DNA of 32,386 bases from an uncultured Porphyromonadaceae bacterium (GTDB taxonomy: Bacteria; Bacteroidota; Bacteroidia; Bacteroidales; Muribaculaceae): contig USMC01000031.1 in the NCBI GenBank assembly GCA_900555715.1, positions 1 to 32,386 of the forward strand, read 5' to 3'. The position numbers and the translations under genes were made by a program. The notes beneath the pieces are model-generated. The model was given only the letters and a program-made list of their open reading frames with translations. It had not been told where the DNA came from and searched no databases. Below are positions 16,443 through 24,745 of this stretch, in pieces. Each line of letters begins with the position of its first letter. Position 1 is the first letter of the stretch.

Positions 16443-19208
16443 TTATCTTATTGCAATCTTGCGTACTGCCGACGGTGTGCGGGCGATGTATATGCCGTGG
16501 TGCAGCTCAATGCTGCCGCCTGCAGTTATGACGGCGGCAAGAGTTCCGTCGGCATGGTAAATCTGCGCACACGTACCTTCGGCGCCTGTATAGGTCAGGA
16601 CGTTACCGGCGACGGCAATCGCGGTGCTTTCCGTCGCAACGGTGCTGACAGCAGATTGTGCGCCTGTACGGGCGCTCAGGCTGTTGGAGCGGCGCGAGAT
16701 GTTTCCATCGGCGTCGAATGCCTCGACGAAGAAACGTGCTCCGACTGCTTCGGCGGGCAATACAATGCTGTAGCTGACGGTGTTGCCGGCATCGGCACGC
16801 TCCACGAAGGGTTCGTAGGCATATCCGGGGAAGGTAAGAGCCACATCGTCGAGGATGGCAAAGCCGCCGTAGCGCTCATAGCTGAACCGGATCTGACGGA
16901 TGCCTTCGGGCATGCTTTCAACGCTCAGTGTCTTACCGCCGCCGTTGTAGGTGTTGAGCTTCTCAAGAGACATTATGGTATCATAAGGCGCGTCGAAGGA
17001 GCTGCGTCCTTCGACATGGAATCTATTCCTGAAGCTTGCCGATGCTGTACGGAACCAGAATGAGAGATGCTGTATGTCTGATTCAAATACTTTCGTCTCA
17101 AGCGCCGACTTGTTGTTGGGGAATTTTACCGACGGTGCTTCTTCACCGTAGTATCCTTCGGCGGCGGCGGTGTAGCAGTCGCTGAGCCTTTCGTTCCACG
17201 ACCATCCTTCAGGAATCGTGAGCGATGAGTCGCCGGATTTTCCGAAGCCGTATTTCTGAACCGTGTCGCCGGTCTGGCATTCTTTTTCTACAGTGACAAA
17301 GTAGCCGGATGCTCCGGGCAGTGCATCCCATGTAAGGGTCGCTGTCTGTCCGTCGAATCTGCAGTCGGTTGCTGTCGGCGCAGTCTTTGTGAATTCAATG
17401 ACGGGCGCGACGGCGCTGCCTTCATCTGAGTACTCTGAAGCCGCGTTGCCGTTGCGTGCGCGGACTCTGGCGAAATATTCTGTCTCGCTGTGTATGCCCT
17501 CGATCTTGTAGCTGAGCACATTGCCGGCGTCGAAGTTGGAATAGCCGTGCAGCGGCACTGCATTTCCGCCGTCGTCTTTATTGTAGACGCAGATGTCGTA
17601 CGACGTGGCGTCTTCGACAGCCTTCCAGGCTATTGTGAGTACGCCTTCGGTATCGGCAGTAAGGACAGGAGCGGCGGGAATGTCAAGTTCTACGATGCCC
17701 CCCGCGATTTTGAACGTTATCACACCGTTGGCGTCCTCGGCTATTTCTGTGACGGGATAGTCGATGGCGAATCCGCTCCAGTCGATCATGGCAGGTTCCG
17801 TCTCGGCGGTGAAAGATGTGTTCTGTGTCGGTCCGGGATATGTGTAGCGTGCCAGCACACTCTCCGATTTACCGGTTGTGCCGCTGGCTTCGACGATGTC
17901 CACATACTGATGCCGCTCGATATTGTTGACAGTATTGGCGGTCCAGACGGAGATGTTGTAGTCGACGTGCCATATCAGCATGCCATGCCCGGGCAGATAT
18001 GCGTCCCATCCTGTTTTCTGGCGGTTTTCGAGAAGATAGAATTCATTTGTGCGGCTTGTGGGGATGAGGTATGCGTTGTTCGACTTTCCGATATGTTCGA
18101 GCGAGCAGTTCATCGGAGTACTTACGATGACGGGTTTCATCCACCCTACAGCGTTGCGCTCGAACGACGAATAGTTCGGCGGTGTGTTGCTGTCGTTGTT
18201 GTAGCTGCCGCTGTCCATGAGGTCCCATGAGTTAGGCGTGCAGCTGAGGTTAGATGCCGTGCTGTACAGGTCGGGAAGACCGAGGACATGCGAATATTCG
18301 TGGCAGAACGTTCCAATGCCGTCAGGCTTGCCGTCGGCTATTTCGTTGGAACAGGCGTAGCCGTAGAGCTTCTTGCCGTTGTATACCGGTCCGCTGGAAA
18401 TATAGTGCGAGTGAGGCCATACGCTGCTGGGAGCACCGCCGTTGTTCTCACCGTAACCGGCATAGATGACGTATATGTTGTCGACGTTGCCGTCATTGTC
18501 CAGATCGTATTCCGAAAAGTCGATCTGGTCGGCGAGGATTGCTGCGGCGTCGGTAATCATCTCGTAGGCATGGCGGTCGTTGCCCATGAAGTCGTTGGCG
18601 CCGTAGTACGACATCTTGTTAGGCAGAAGGACAGGACCGAAAACGTCGAAATGCGGCTTGAACTGACCTCCGGACTGTTCGAGGAAGTAATCGCGTGCGG
18701 AGCCTGTGCTGCCGTTTTCGGAAAATCCTTCTTCGTTGAGCAGGCGGGTGTAATATGTGTGTGCGTCGGGCGTGGTGAAGCTCAGATCCTGATATTCCAC
18801 CAGAAAAACGAGGCTTTTCACTTCGCCCTTGCAGGGGTAGTCGTTGGAAAACAATCCGAGTCCGTATTGCGGCGCATCCTGCGGCTGACCGGCGGCTTTG
18901 AGCGGTTTGCGATGAGTTTCTGCGGCGAGCGCTTTCCGGCGACGTAGCGTCATTGCCTGCTCGCCGATGGAGTCGGCTACTTTTTCAACGCTCGAGTCGA
19001 TGAAGCGCAGCCATCCCTCGGAGTCGGCGCTCATTGGTCTGCCGTCGGTGCTGACGTAGTAGTGTCCGAATTCGTCGCCGACGGTCATTACGGAAATCTG
19101 GGTGCCGTCGGGCTGTGTGTACGGGAAATATGCTCTGCGTGCTGGCACCGCCACTGCCGCGAGGGCTGCCGACAAAGCGCAAGATAATATGATGGTTCTG
19201 GTTTTCAT
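16443..19208 (-). CDS. Secreted M6-family metalloprotease with FN3 and sorting-domain-like tail
   Basis: A 921-residue exported protease related to immune inhibitor A. Seen: signal peptide 1-23 (LAAVAVPA), a propeptide-like region to about 120, a calcium-loop-like DLDNDGNVD at 235-243, and the zinc site HEYSHVLGLPD with H303, E304, H307 and D313 (HExxHxxGxxD, as in M6). A fibronectin type III-like domain lies at about 525-620 and a jelly-roll-like region at about 660-820. The last 60 residues end in GIYIARTPSAVRKIAIR, which resembles a type A sorting signal for type IX secretion; this part is inference. Likely extracellular protein degradation. Downstream by 12 nt is the glycosyltransferase; upstream by 29 nt the DUF4919 gene. 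Confidence 0.9.
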   Translation of the reverse strand: MKTRTIILSCALSAALAAVAVPARRAYFPYTQPDGTQISVMTVGDEFGHYYVSTDGRPMSADSEGWLRFIDSSVEKVADSIGEQAMTLRRRKALAAETHRKPLKAAGQPQDAPQYGLGLFSNDYPCKGEVKSLVFLVEYQDLSFTTPDAHTYYTRLLNEEGFSENGSTGSARDYFLEQSGGQFKPHFDVFGPVLLPNKMSYYGANDFMGNDRHAYEMITDAAAILADQIDFSEYDLDNDGNVDNIYVIYAGYGENNGGAPSSVWPHSHYISSGPVYNGKKLYGYACSNEIADGKPDGIGTFCHEYSHVLGLPDLYSTASNLSCTPNSWDLMDSGSYNNDSNTPPNYSSFERNAVGWMKPVIVSTPMNCSLEHIGKSNNAYLIPTSRTNEFYLLENRQKTGWDAYLPGHGMLIWHVDYNISVWTANTVNNIERHQYVDIVEASGTTGKSESVLARYTYPGPTQNTSFTAETEPAMIDWSGFAIDYPVTEIAEDANGVITFKIAGGIVELDIPAAPVLTADTEGVLTIAWKAVEDATSYDICVYNKDDGGNAVPLHGYSNFDAGNVLSYKIEGIHSETEYFARVRARNGNAASEYSDEGSAVAPVIEFTKTAPTATDCRFDGQTATLTWDALPGASGYFVTVEKECQTGDTVQKYGFGKSGDSSLTIPEGWSWNERLSDCYTAAAEGYYGEEAPSVKFPNNKSALETKVFESDIQHLSFWFRTASASFRNRFHVEGRSSFDAPYDTIMSLEKLNTYNGGGKTLSVESMPEGIRQIRFSYERYGGFAILDDVALTFPGYAYEPFVERADAGNTVSYSIVLPAEAVGARFFVEAFDADGNISRRSNSLSARTGAQSAVSTVATESTAIAVAGNVLTYTGAEGTCAQIYHADGTLAAVITAGGSIELHHGIYIARTPSAVRKIAIR

Positions 19209-19237
19209 AAATACTGTCTTTTTTCAGGTCTGGTTTG

Positions 19238-19969
19238 TTATTCCCCGGCATCAGGCGGGAGTTCGGAAGGATGCTTGTCGAAATACTGGTTGAGCATTTC
19301 TTCGATGTTGAAGTAGTAGCCGTTGATATTCTTGGATCCGGTTTTCTGTGCTTCGATGTAGTCGAAATGGGGCGGTTCGAAGCGCTGGCTTACAGCTGTC
19401 ATTCCGGACAGGTTCAGGAAATCGTACTCGTGCTGAGGGTAGACGACAATGATGGCATTCTCAGGATCGGAGCCGTTGCCGGAAGCTGCGATGACGAGCA
19501 GGAGATGATTGAGCTTATACTGCCAAATCCGCGCCAGGTCGGTCTTGCGGTTCTGTTCGTAGACGAAAATGCGGTTTGTAAGCTGACGGAGGTCGATGGG
19601 ATTGTCTTCAAGGACCTGAATGGCATAATCGAGCATTTTTCCTCTGTCGGCGCGTGTGCGTTTTTCCTTCGCATAGATAGGCTGCAGCTCCTGAAGCAGT
19701 TCGGGATTGACGGGTTCGCGGTACGGGTCATAGTCTTCCTGGAACATTGTCCCATAGTAGAAGAACTGGAAATCTTCCGGGGTCATCGTCGTGTCGCTTG
19801 CCATGAATTTGGCATAGAGCTTAGGGTAGTAGTGTGCCGACGACGGGTCGGTGCTTTCTCTGGCGATTTTCTCCATGTCGGGAGCCCCGAGCGCAGAGCG
19901 CTGGCTGTTCTTTGCCGCGGCAGGCAGCAGCACCGCTATGATGAAGAGTAGAGTAAGTGGCTTTTTCAT
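19238..19969 (-). CDS. DUF4919 domain-containing exported protein
   Basis: A 243-residue protein with signal peptide MKKPLTLLFIIAVLLPAAA. The body matches the DUF4919 pattern seen in many Bacteroidales: DPSSAHYYPKLYAKFMASDTTMTPEDFQFFYYG, then alpha-helical repeats that look TPR-like (LLQELQPIYAKEKRTRADRGKMLDYAIQVLEDNPIDL), then a beta segment ending in GYYFNIEEMLNQYF. Function unknown; probably periplasmic. The start at 19969 forms an ATGA overlap with the stop of the DUF456 gene. A longer out-of-frame reading across the DUF456 gene (to 20464) is an overlap artefact, because the signal peptide marks the real start. Confidence 0.85.
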   Translation of the reverse strand: MKKPLTLLFIIAVLLPAAAKNSQRSALGAPDMEKIARESTDPSSAHYYPKLYAKFMASDTTMTPEDFQFFYYGTMFQEDYDPYREPVNPELLQELQPIYAKEKRTRADRGKMLDYAIQVLEDNPIDLRQLTNRIFVYEQNRKTDLARIWQYKLNHLLLVIAASGNGSDPENAIIVVYPQHEYDFLNLSGMTAVSQRFEPPHFDYIEAQKTGSKNINGYYFNIEEMLNQYFDKHPSELPPDAGE

Positions 19970-20445
19970 AGGGCGGTGGCAAAGACGATGGTAGCCATTG
20001 AGCAGCTGACGACTGCGGGCAACCCTTTGGCGCAGAGGTATTGGATGAACTGGCGCGATGAGAAAGGCATGTGCGGTCCCTTGGGCGTGCGGTTGTAGGC
20101 GACAGCTCCGAGAAAAGCTCCGAGTGCGCTGCCGAAGATGATGGCGGCGACTACGTTTGCGGAAACGAAGCCGAGCAGGGCACCTGTGAATGCCCCGGCG
20201 GCAATGTAGGCGTGTCCCTGGCGCATGGCGGTGAGTGCTTTGGGCTGCAGGATGCCGAGCATGAGCACGATAGCGCTTGCAGCGCTCCAGAATATTATCG
20301 TTTTGCTGTCGCAGAAAGGAGCTCCGGCGAAGTGCATGCACAGCAGCCCGAGCAATCCGGCCACGACGGCGGGAAAGCGTGGTATGAAGATGCCGGCAAT
20401 GGCAATGACGGCAAGTATTATAGCGATGATGATTAATATATCCAT
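19966..20445 (-). CDS. DUF456 family small membrane protein
   Basis: A 159-residue membrane protein with four to five hydrophobic helices: ILIIIAIILAVIAIAGIFIP, PAVVAGLLGLLCMHF, TIIFWSAASAIVLMLGIL, AYIAAGAFTGALLGFVSANVVAAIIFGSALGAFLGAVAY and a last C-terminal one. The glycine-rich internal helices and the size fit DUF456. No known activity. It is upstream of and coupled to DUF4919 (ATGA), a pairing that is common in this group, so they may work together in the envelope. A TAAATTTG -7-like element (20452-20459) sits only 6 nt before the ATG; if used, the transcript would be nearly leaderless. Confidence 0.85.
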   Translation of the reverse strand: MDILIIIAIILAVIAIAGIFIPRFPAVVAGLLGLLCMHFAGAPFCDSKTIIFWSAASAIVLMLGILQPKALTAMRQGHAYIAAGAFTGALLGFVSANVVAAIIFGSALGAFLGAVAYNRTPKGPHMPFSSRQFIQYLCAKGLPAVVSCSMATIVFATAL

Positions 20446-20555
20446 GGTCTACAAATTTACACAAAAAGCTCTGAATGACGTTTCGCAGTGCCTTCCTTTT
20501 CGCAAAATTTCACTCTTTTTAAATGTAAGACCATGCGTTTTCGTGTAAAATGTCA

Positions 20556-20595
20556 GAAAAAAGAGCGACGCACCGTGTGGCGCGTCGCTCTTTTT
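20556..20595 (-). terminator. Terminator of trigger factor gene
   Basis: GAGCGACGC (20563-20571) pairs with GCGTCGCTC (20582-20590), a 9-bp GC-rich stem bordered by A-run and T-run. On the minus strand it follows the tig stop by about 20 nt and is followed by TTTTTT. Confidence 0.9.
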
Positions 20596-20615
20596 ATAAG
20601 CTGTTATGCCGGATA

Positions 20616-22019
20616 TTATTCGGCGCTTTCTTCGGCTGCAACCTGCTCGCCTGTCGAACCGTTGAGAGCGGCAACCATGTTGCGGAATTCGTCGAGACTG
20701 ATTGTGTGCTCGTTGAGCTTGACAGCGTTGTGTATAGCTCCCATGAGCTTGTTGTTGAAGGCCGTCTGTGCGCAGTGGCGGCGCTGGTCGTCGTTCTTGA
20801 GCATGTTTTCAGCATAGTAGTCTGCCATCTGCTCTGCCATGGCTCCCATGCCGTACTGCTGGAGCTGCTGCATGGCGATGAACTTGGCGGCTGCCTTGAC
20901 GTCGTCGTCGTTGATTTTGACGTCGAGCGTCTCTGCTGCTTTGCTCTCGATGATGTCCCACTTGATGCGGGGGAGTATCTGGTTGAGGTAGTTGTCGATT
21001 TCGTCTTCCTTGATTTCTGTCTGTGTGCGGAGCATGTATTTGCGGAGGAAATCCATAGGAAGTTCCATGTTGCCGTAGGTTGCCATGAGGTAGTCTTCGG
21101 TGTTGCGTACGAAGAGGCTCTGGCTGTTGGGCTGGAGTGCCTGGGCTATCATGCCGGCGACGGCTTTGCGGTATTCTTCCTCGTTGTGAACCTGGTCTTC
21201 GCCGAACACTTTCTTGTAGAAGTCTTCGCCGAGTTCCGCCGGTTTGTTGACAACGAATTCTGTGATGTTGATCTGGAAGTTTCCGCGTGCTGTCTCAACT
21301 TTGTCGCGGTCGATATGGAGCATGGATGCTATTTCGGCTTCGTTGCCGTCGCATGTCGCAAAAGCGTCGAACACAACGGTGTCGCCGACCTTTGTGCCTT
21401 CGAACTTGGCAGCTTCTTCCTTCGACTTGAAGGTGAACGGAGCGAGGATGCCGTCGGTTACCTGAATGGCGTCTTCGCCTTCCTTGACGTTGCCGTCTTC
21501 GCCGAGCTGCATGATTGTGCCTTTGACAAGAGCACGCTCTGCATACTCCTGAGCGGGTACCTGCTCGCCGGCCTGTGCGCGGAGGTGCTTGTCCTGCTCG
21601 TCGATCATCTCGTCGGTAACGCCGATGTTATAGAAATCGAGTTCTACGCTCTGGTCGAATTTCATATCGAGTGCCGGAGCCATGCCGATCTCGTAGTTGA
21701 AGGTGAAGTCCTTGTCGTCGATGCTGAATTCTTTCAGCACTACGGGTATGGGCTGACCGAGAGTGTCTATTTTGTTCTCTTTTATATAGTTGAGGGCTGC
21801 ATCGGCTGCTATGTCGTTGAGCACGTCCGATTTAACCTGCTTACCGAAGCGCTTCTGGAGCTGTGAGAGCTCGATGTGACCTTTGCGGAAGCCGGGGATC
21901 TGGCGCTTTGCGCCGATTTCTTTGAGTTCTTTCTTTACGCGGTCCGTGTAGTCGGATTCCTGAATGTTCACAACAAGGCGACCTTCGAGCTCGCCTGTCT
22001 TTTCAAGGGTTACGTCCAT
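20616..22019 (-). CDS. tig: Trigger factor (ribosome-associated chaperone)
   Basis: A 467-residue chaperone that binds at the ribosomal exit tunnel and shields nascent chains. Seen: the N-terminal ribosome-binding signature GFRKGH at 43-48 (E. coli has GFRKGK), a middle segment that should be the PPIase-like insertion (about 150-250; GTIMQLGEDGNVKEGED is seen but the FKBP active-site pattern is not obvious), and a long helical C-terminal domain rich in Glu and Gln (MQQLQQYGMGAMAEQMADYYAENML, split here as MQQLQQYGMGAM and AEQMADYY). Length is in the normal range. Monocistronic: it has its own promoter and terminator. Confidence 0.95.
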   Translation of the reverse strand: MDVTLEKTGELEGRLVVNIQESDYTDRVKKELKEIGAKRQIPGFRKGHIELSQLQKRFGKQVKSDVLNDIAADAALNYIKENKIDTLGQPIPVVLKEFSIDDKDFTFNYEIGMAPALDMKFDQSVELDFYNIGVTDEMIDEQDKHLRAQAGEQVPAQEYAERALVKGTIMQLGEDGNVKEGEDAIQVTDGILAPFTFKSKEEAAKFEGTKVGDTVVFDAFATCDGNEAEIASMLHIDRDKVETARGNFQINITEFVVNKPAELGEDFYKKVFGEDQVHNEEEYRKAVAGMIAQALQPNSQSLFVRNTEDYLMATYGNMELPMDFLRKYMLRTQTEIKEDEIDNYLNQILPRIKWDIIESKAAETLDVKINDDDVKAAAKFIAMQQLQQYGMGAMAEQMADYYAENMLKNDDQRRHCAQTAFNNKLMGAIHNAVKLNEHTISLDEFRNMVAALNGSTGEQVAAEESAE

Positions 22020-22096
22020 TTTTTATATGTCTTATGTTTACTGAATTATCTCTTAGGTTCGTGTAAATATACAACGCCGCAGGCGCTTTTGAAGTG

Positions 22097-22128
22097 CAAA
22101 ATTAATATATAAATTTTTATAAATCAAA
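22097..22128 (-). promoter_or_regulatory. Consensus promoter of tig
   Basis: Minus strand: TTTG (22128-22125), 20 nt, TAATTTTG (22104-22097). The leader to the ATG at 22019 would be about 72 nt. Confidence 0.72.
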
Positions 22129-22200
22129 TTCCAACTCTCAAAACCGCATTTTTCTTTGCAAGAGAGCCCTGCGGCTGCGTGCGTTTCCGAAAATATTAGC

Positions 22201-22208
22201 TAATTTTG
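22201..22208 (+). promoter_or_regulatory. Putative -7 element of rmuC
   Basis: TAATTTTG matches TAnnTTTG 64 nt before the chosen ATG of rmuC. No TTTG at the expected distance; only a weak GTTTCC at 22183-22188. Confidence 0.45.
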
Positions 22209-22272
22209 CATACCGCCGGCGTCTGCCATGTGGCTGCGCTATGTAGCGGTTTTGCTTGAAATATCTGAAATA

Positions 22273-23430
22273 ATGGAAACTGTCATAATTGTCATCCTCG
22301 TCATGCTGACCGCTGCCGCGATGTGCATGGTATTCTACTACCGCGGTCAGCTCGCGGCGGCGCGTGCCGAACTGAAGCGTGTCTTCGACGACGTCGAGCG
22401 GCGCAAAGCCGAAAGCGAGAAACTGGTGGCTGCGGCAGACAGCCGGTTTGCCGAGCTTGCTGCCAAAGCACTCGCCAGCAACTCCGAAGCGCTGCGGCGC
22501 AGCAGTGTCAACAGCCTTTCGGAGGCTCTTGAGCCCATGAAAGAGAATATAGAGAATTTCCGTCGTACGATAGCCGAGCGATACGACAAGGAGGCGCGCG
22601 AGCGCTATGCCCTTGGCGACAACATCGCCAAACTCATCGAGCTCAACAAAATCGTAGGTGCGGAAACGGCGCGGCTGTCGTCGGCGCTGAAAGGCAATGC
22701 GCGTGTGCAGGGACAGTGGGGCGAGATGATTCTCGACAATATCCTCAGTACGGCAGGTTTCAGACGCGGATTCGACTACGATACGCAGGTGAGCGTCGAC
22801 GGCGCCGGTGGTCGTCGGCTGCGCCCTGATGTTGTTATCAACTATGCCGGCGGACGCCATCTTGTCATCGATTCGAAAGTGTCTATCCAGGACTATCTCA
22901 ACATGATGGACGCCGAAGGCGAGAGCGAACGCAACAAGTTTGCGCAGGCACACCTCAGTTCAGTTAAGCGGCATATCGGAGAGCTTGCGTCCAAGGACTA
23001 TCAGGATGTTCTCGGGAAAGACACATTCGACTATGTGCTGATGTTTATTCCTAACGAAGGGGCTTTCTTCTCGGCGATGAATCTCGACAAGAATCTATGG
23101 CAGCTTGCATATCAGAGCCGGGTGCTCATCATATCTCCGACATTGCTCCTTGCTGTAGTCAAGCTCATAGAACAGATGTGGCGTCAGGACAAGCAGAACC
23201 GCAATGCCCTCGCCATAGCCGACGAAGCGTCAAAAATGCTCGATAAGTTCGTCGGCTTCGTGGACGATCTCGGACGTGTTGGGCGGTCGATGGAGCAGGC
23301 GCATAATGCCTGGGAGGATGCTATGGGCAAACTTTCGAAGGGTCCCGGAAATCTCATCGGCAAGGCGCGCAAGATCAGCGAGCTTGGAGCGAAAAGCAAG
23401 AAAAGCCTTCCGGAAGCCGATGAACCATAG
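22273..23430 (+). CDS. rmuC: DNA recombination protein RmuC
   Basis: A 385-residue membrane-anchored protein. It starts METVIIVILVMLTAAAM, a single N-terminal helix, then a coiled coil (about 25-135), then the RmuC nuclease-like domain with QGQWGE at 146-151, RPDVV at 184-188 and VIDSK at 198-202, a PD-(D/E)xK-like arrangement. RmuC limits DNA rearrangement at inverted repeats in E. coli; the precise activity is not settled. I use the ATG at 22273 because the frame's earlier ATG (22228) adds residues without family similarity and leaves little room after the -7 element. The flavodoxin gene follows after 45 nt with an inverted repeat in the gap. Confidence 0.92.
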   Translation: METVIIVILVMLTAAAMCMVFYYRGQLAAARAELKRVFDDVERRKAESEKLVAAADSRFAELAAKALASNSEALRRSSVNSLSEALEPMKENIENFRRTIAERYDKEARERYALGDNIAKLIELNKIVGAETARLSSALKGNARVQGQWGEMILDNILSTAGFRRGFDYDTQVSVDGAGGRRLRPDVVINYAGGRHLVIDSKVSIQDYLNMMDAEGESERNKFAQAHLSSVKRHIGELASKDYQDVLGKDTFDYVLMFIPNEGAFFSAMNLDKNLWQLAYQSRVLIISPTLLLAVVKLIEQMWRQDKQNRNALAIADEASKMLDKFVGFVDDLGRVGRSMEQAHNAWEDAMGKLSKGPGNLIGKARKISELGAKSKKSLPEADEP

Positions 23431-23440
23431 CAGAGCGGAG

Positions 23441-23462
23441 AATGTTATAGTTTCATAACATT
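23441..23462. repeat. Inverted repeat ahead of flavodoxin
   Basis: AATGTTAT, 6 nt, ATAACATT: an 8-bp perfect inverted repeat 13 nt before the flavodoxin ATG. It could be an operator or a weak hairpin in the rmuC-flavodoxin message. No T-run follows, so it is not a standard terminator. Confidence 0.6.
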
Positions 23463-23475
23463 TAAGCTCTTGATT

Positions 23476-23964
23476 ATGAAAAAAACAGGAATATTCTACG
23501 CGTCGGCGACCGGCACGACTGCCGGTGTGGCGCGGCGTATTGCAGCAGCCATAGGTGTGGCAGACAGCGATGTACATGATGTGGTGCTTTCAGCTCCTGA
23601 CGATCTCGGTAAATACGATCTTCTGATAATAGGTTCGTCGACACACGGCAACGGCGATATCGAGGAAGATATGGCGGATTTTCTCGATGGCGTCGAGGCG
23701 CTCGACCTGTCCGGCAAGAAGATCGCACTGTTCGGAACAGGTGATGTAAAGATGGCTTCCACCTTCTGCGACGCTGTGGGAAAGATGTACGGTCGGCTCA
23801 AGGGTACGGGCGCGACATTCGTCGGGCGTTTTCCGGCAGACGAATATACGTTTGTGTCGTCGGCTGCCTGCGACGGCGACACGATGCTCGGTCTTGTAAT
23901 CGACGAGAACAATTACCCGGAAATTACCGACGGACGTATTGACCGTTGGGTGAAACTTCTCTGA
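23476..23964 (+). CDS. Flavodoxin
   Basis: A 162-residue FMN-binding electron carrier. The phosphate-binding loop is SATGTTAGVA at 10-19. The second loop GSSTHGNGDIEEDMADFLD (about 51-69) and the third loop with FGTGDVKMASTFCDAVG (about 86-102) fit the long-chain family. Soluble and cytoplasmic; donates electrons to reductases and likely replaces ferredoxin under iron limitation, as known for the family. I prefer the ATG at 23476 over the TTG two codons earlier. It sits 45 nt after rmuC and ends at a strong hairpin shared with the convergent sigma-factor gene. Confidence 0.94.
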   Translation: MKKTGIFYASATGTTAGVARRIAAAIGVADSDVHDVVLSAPDDLGKYDLLIIGSSTHGNGDIEEDMADFLDGVEALDLSGKKIALFGTGDVKMASTFCDAVGKMYGRLKGTGATFVGRFPADEYTFVSSAACDGDTMLGLVIDENNYPEITDGRIDRWVKLL

Positions 23965-23982
23965 TGAAAGAACGTGACGATG

Positions 23983-24015
23983 CGAGAAGCGCTCCGGAGA
24001 CCGGAGCGCTTCTCG
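23983..24015 (+). terminator. Hairpin terminator after flavodoxin
   Basis: CGAGAAGCGCTCCGG, loop AGA, CCGGAGCGCTTCTCG: a perfect 15-bp stem followed by TTGTTTATT on the plus strand. No T-run on the minus strand, so it mainly ends flavodoxin transcripts. Confidence 0.85.
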
Positions 24016-24019
24016 TTGT

Positions 24020-24598
24020 TTATTCATAACGTATGTCCGACAGCTTGTTCTGCAGTCGTTTGCGAGCCTGGAAGATACGGCTTTTGACAGTGCCCAGGGG
24101 CAATTCCATGCGTTTCGCTATTTCGTCGTAGTGATAGCCGGAGATGAAGAGCGACAGCGGTTCGCCGTACTCCGGCGGGATGGCGGAGATGGCATCGTTT
24201 ATTTCCCGGGTATTCAGCGAGTCTTCCGGATTGTCGGTTTCTGACGCAGAGGCGTTCAGCTGGTAAAGATCATCGCTTTGGTCGACAACGACTACCGAGC
24301 GCATCTGTTTGCGGTAGTTGTTTATGAACAGATTGCGCATGATGGTGAAAATCCATCCCTTGAAATTTACGTTGTCGACATATTTGTCTTCGCTTGTCAG
24401 TGCTTTGAGTGTGGTGTCCTGCAGCAGGTCGTAGGCATCGTCGCGGTTAGATGTAAGTGTGTATGCGAAGTTCAGCAGATTTGTCTGCAATGCTAATATT
24501 TTGGCACGAAATATTCTTGATCCCATAGTTATAGTCAGACGTTGTTTAAGATTATTGTTTAAGGTATAACGCTCATTTGCCGAATTTGATTCCGACAT
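24020..24598 (-). CDS. ECF-type RNA polymerase sigma factor
   Basis: A 192-residue sigma-70 family protein of the extracytoplasmic-function group. Region 2 is at about 30-100 (NLLNFAYTLTSNRDDAYDLLQDTTLKAL; FKGWIFTIMRNLFINNYRK). Region 4 is at about 137-187 (ISAIPPEYGEPLSLFISGYHYDEIAKRMELPLGTVKSRIFQARKRLQ, with the HTH at YDEIAKRMELPLGTVKSRIF). An acidic, Asp/Ser-rich linker lies between them. No anti-sigma gene is next to it; the neighbour on the upstream side is rubrerythrin, divergently transcribed. A shorter start (MGSRIF, 24 codons in) is possible and would match relatives better; I keep the first ATG with moderate doubt. Confidence 0.93.
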   Translation of the reverse strand: MSESNSANERYTLNNNLKQRLTITMGSRIFRAKILALQTNLLNFAYTLTSNRDDAYDLLQDTTLKALTSEDKYVDNVNFKGWIFTIMRNLFINNYRKQMRSVVVVDQSDDLYQLNASASETDNPEDSLNTREINDAISAIPPEYGEPLSLFISGYHYDEIAKRMELPLGTVKSRIFQARKRLQNKLSDIRYE

Positions 24599-24745
24599 AA
24601 GAGCGGGTTTAACATATATTGTCGAACCGGCTCATGACAACAATTGTCCTTTTTACAATAATTCGTCAAACAGTCAGCACTTTGCGCGAACATAATCCGT
24701 CATCGTTTGTTCTGATGATATAACTCTAAATAAAAACACTACACA

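Noticed and set aside
15930..17063. 377-codon plus-strand open frame across the GT39 and M6 genes
   Set aside because: It crosses the boundary of two genes with clear domains and has no recognisable features.
20452..20459. TAAATTTG as a promoter for DUF456
   Set aside because: No -33 partner and only 6 nt from the ATG, so not listed as a promoter.
20550..21866. 438-codon open frame antisense to trigger factor
   Set aside because: Cys/Val/Phe-rich translation without motifs; the tig reading is complete and has its own promoter and terminator.
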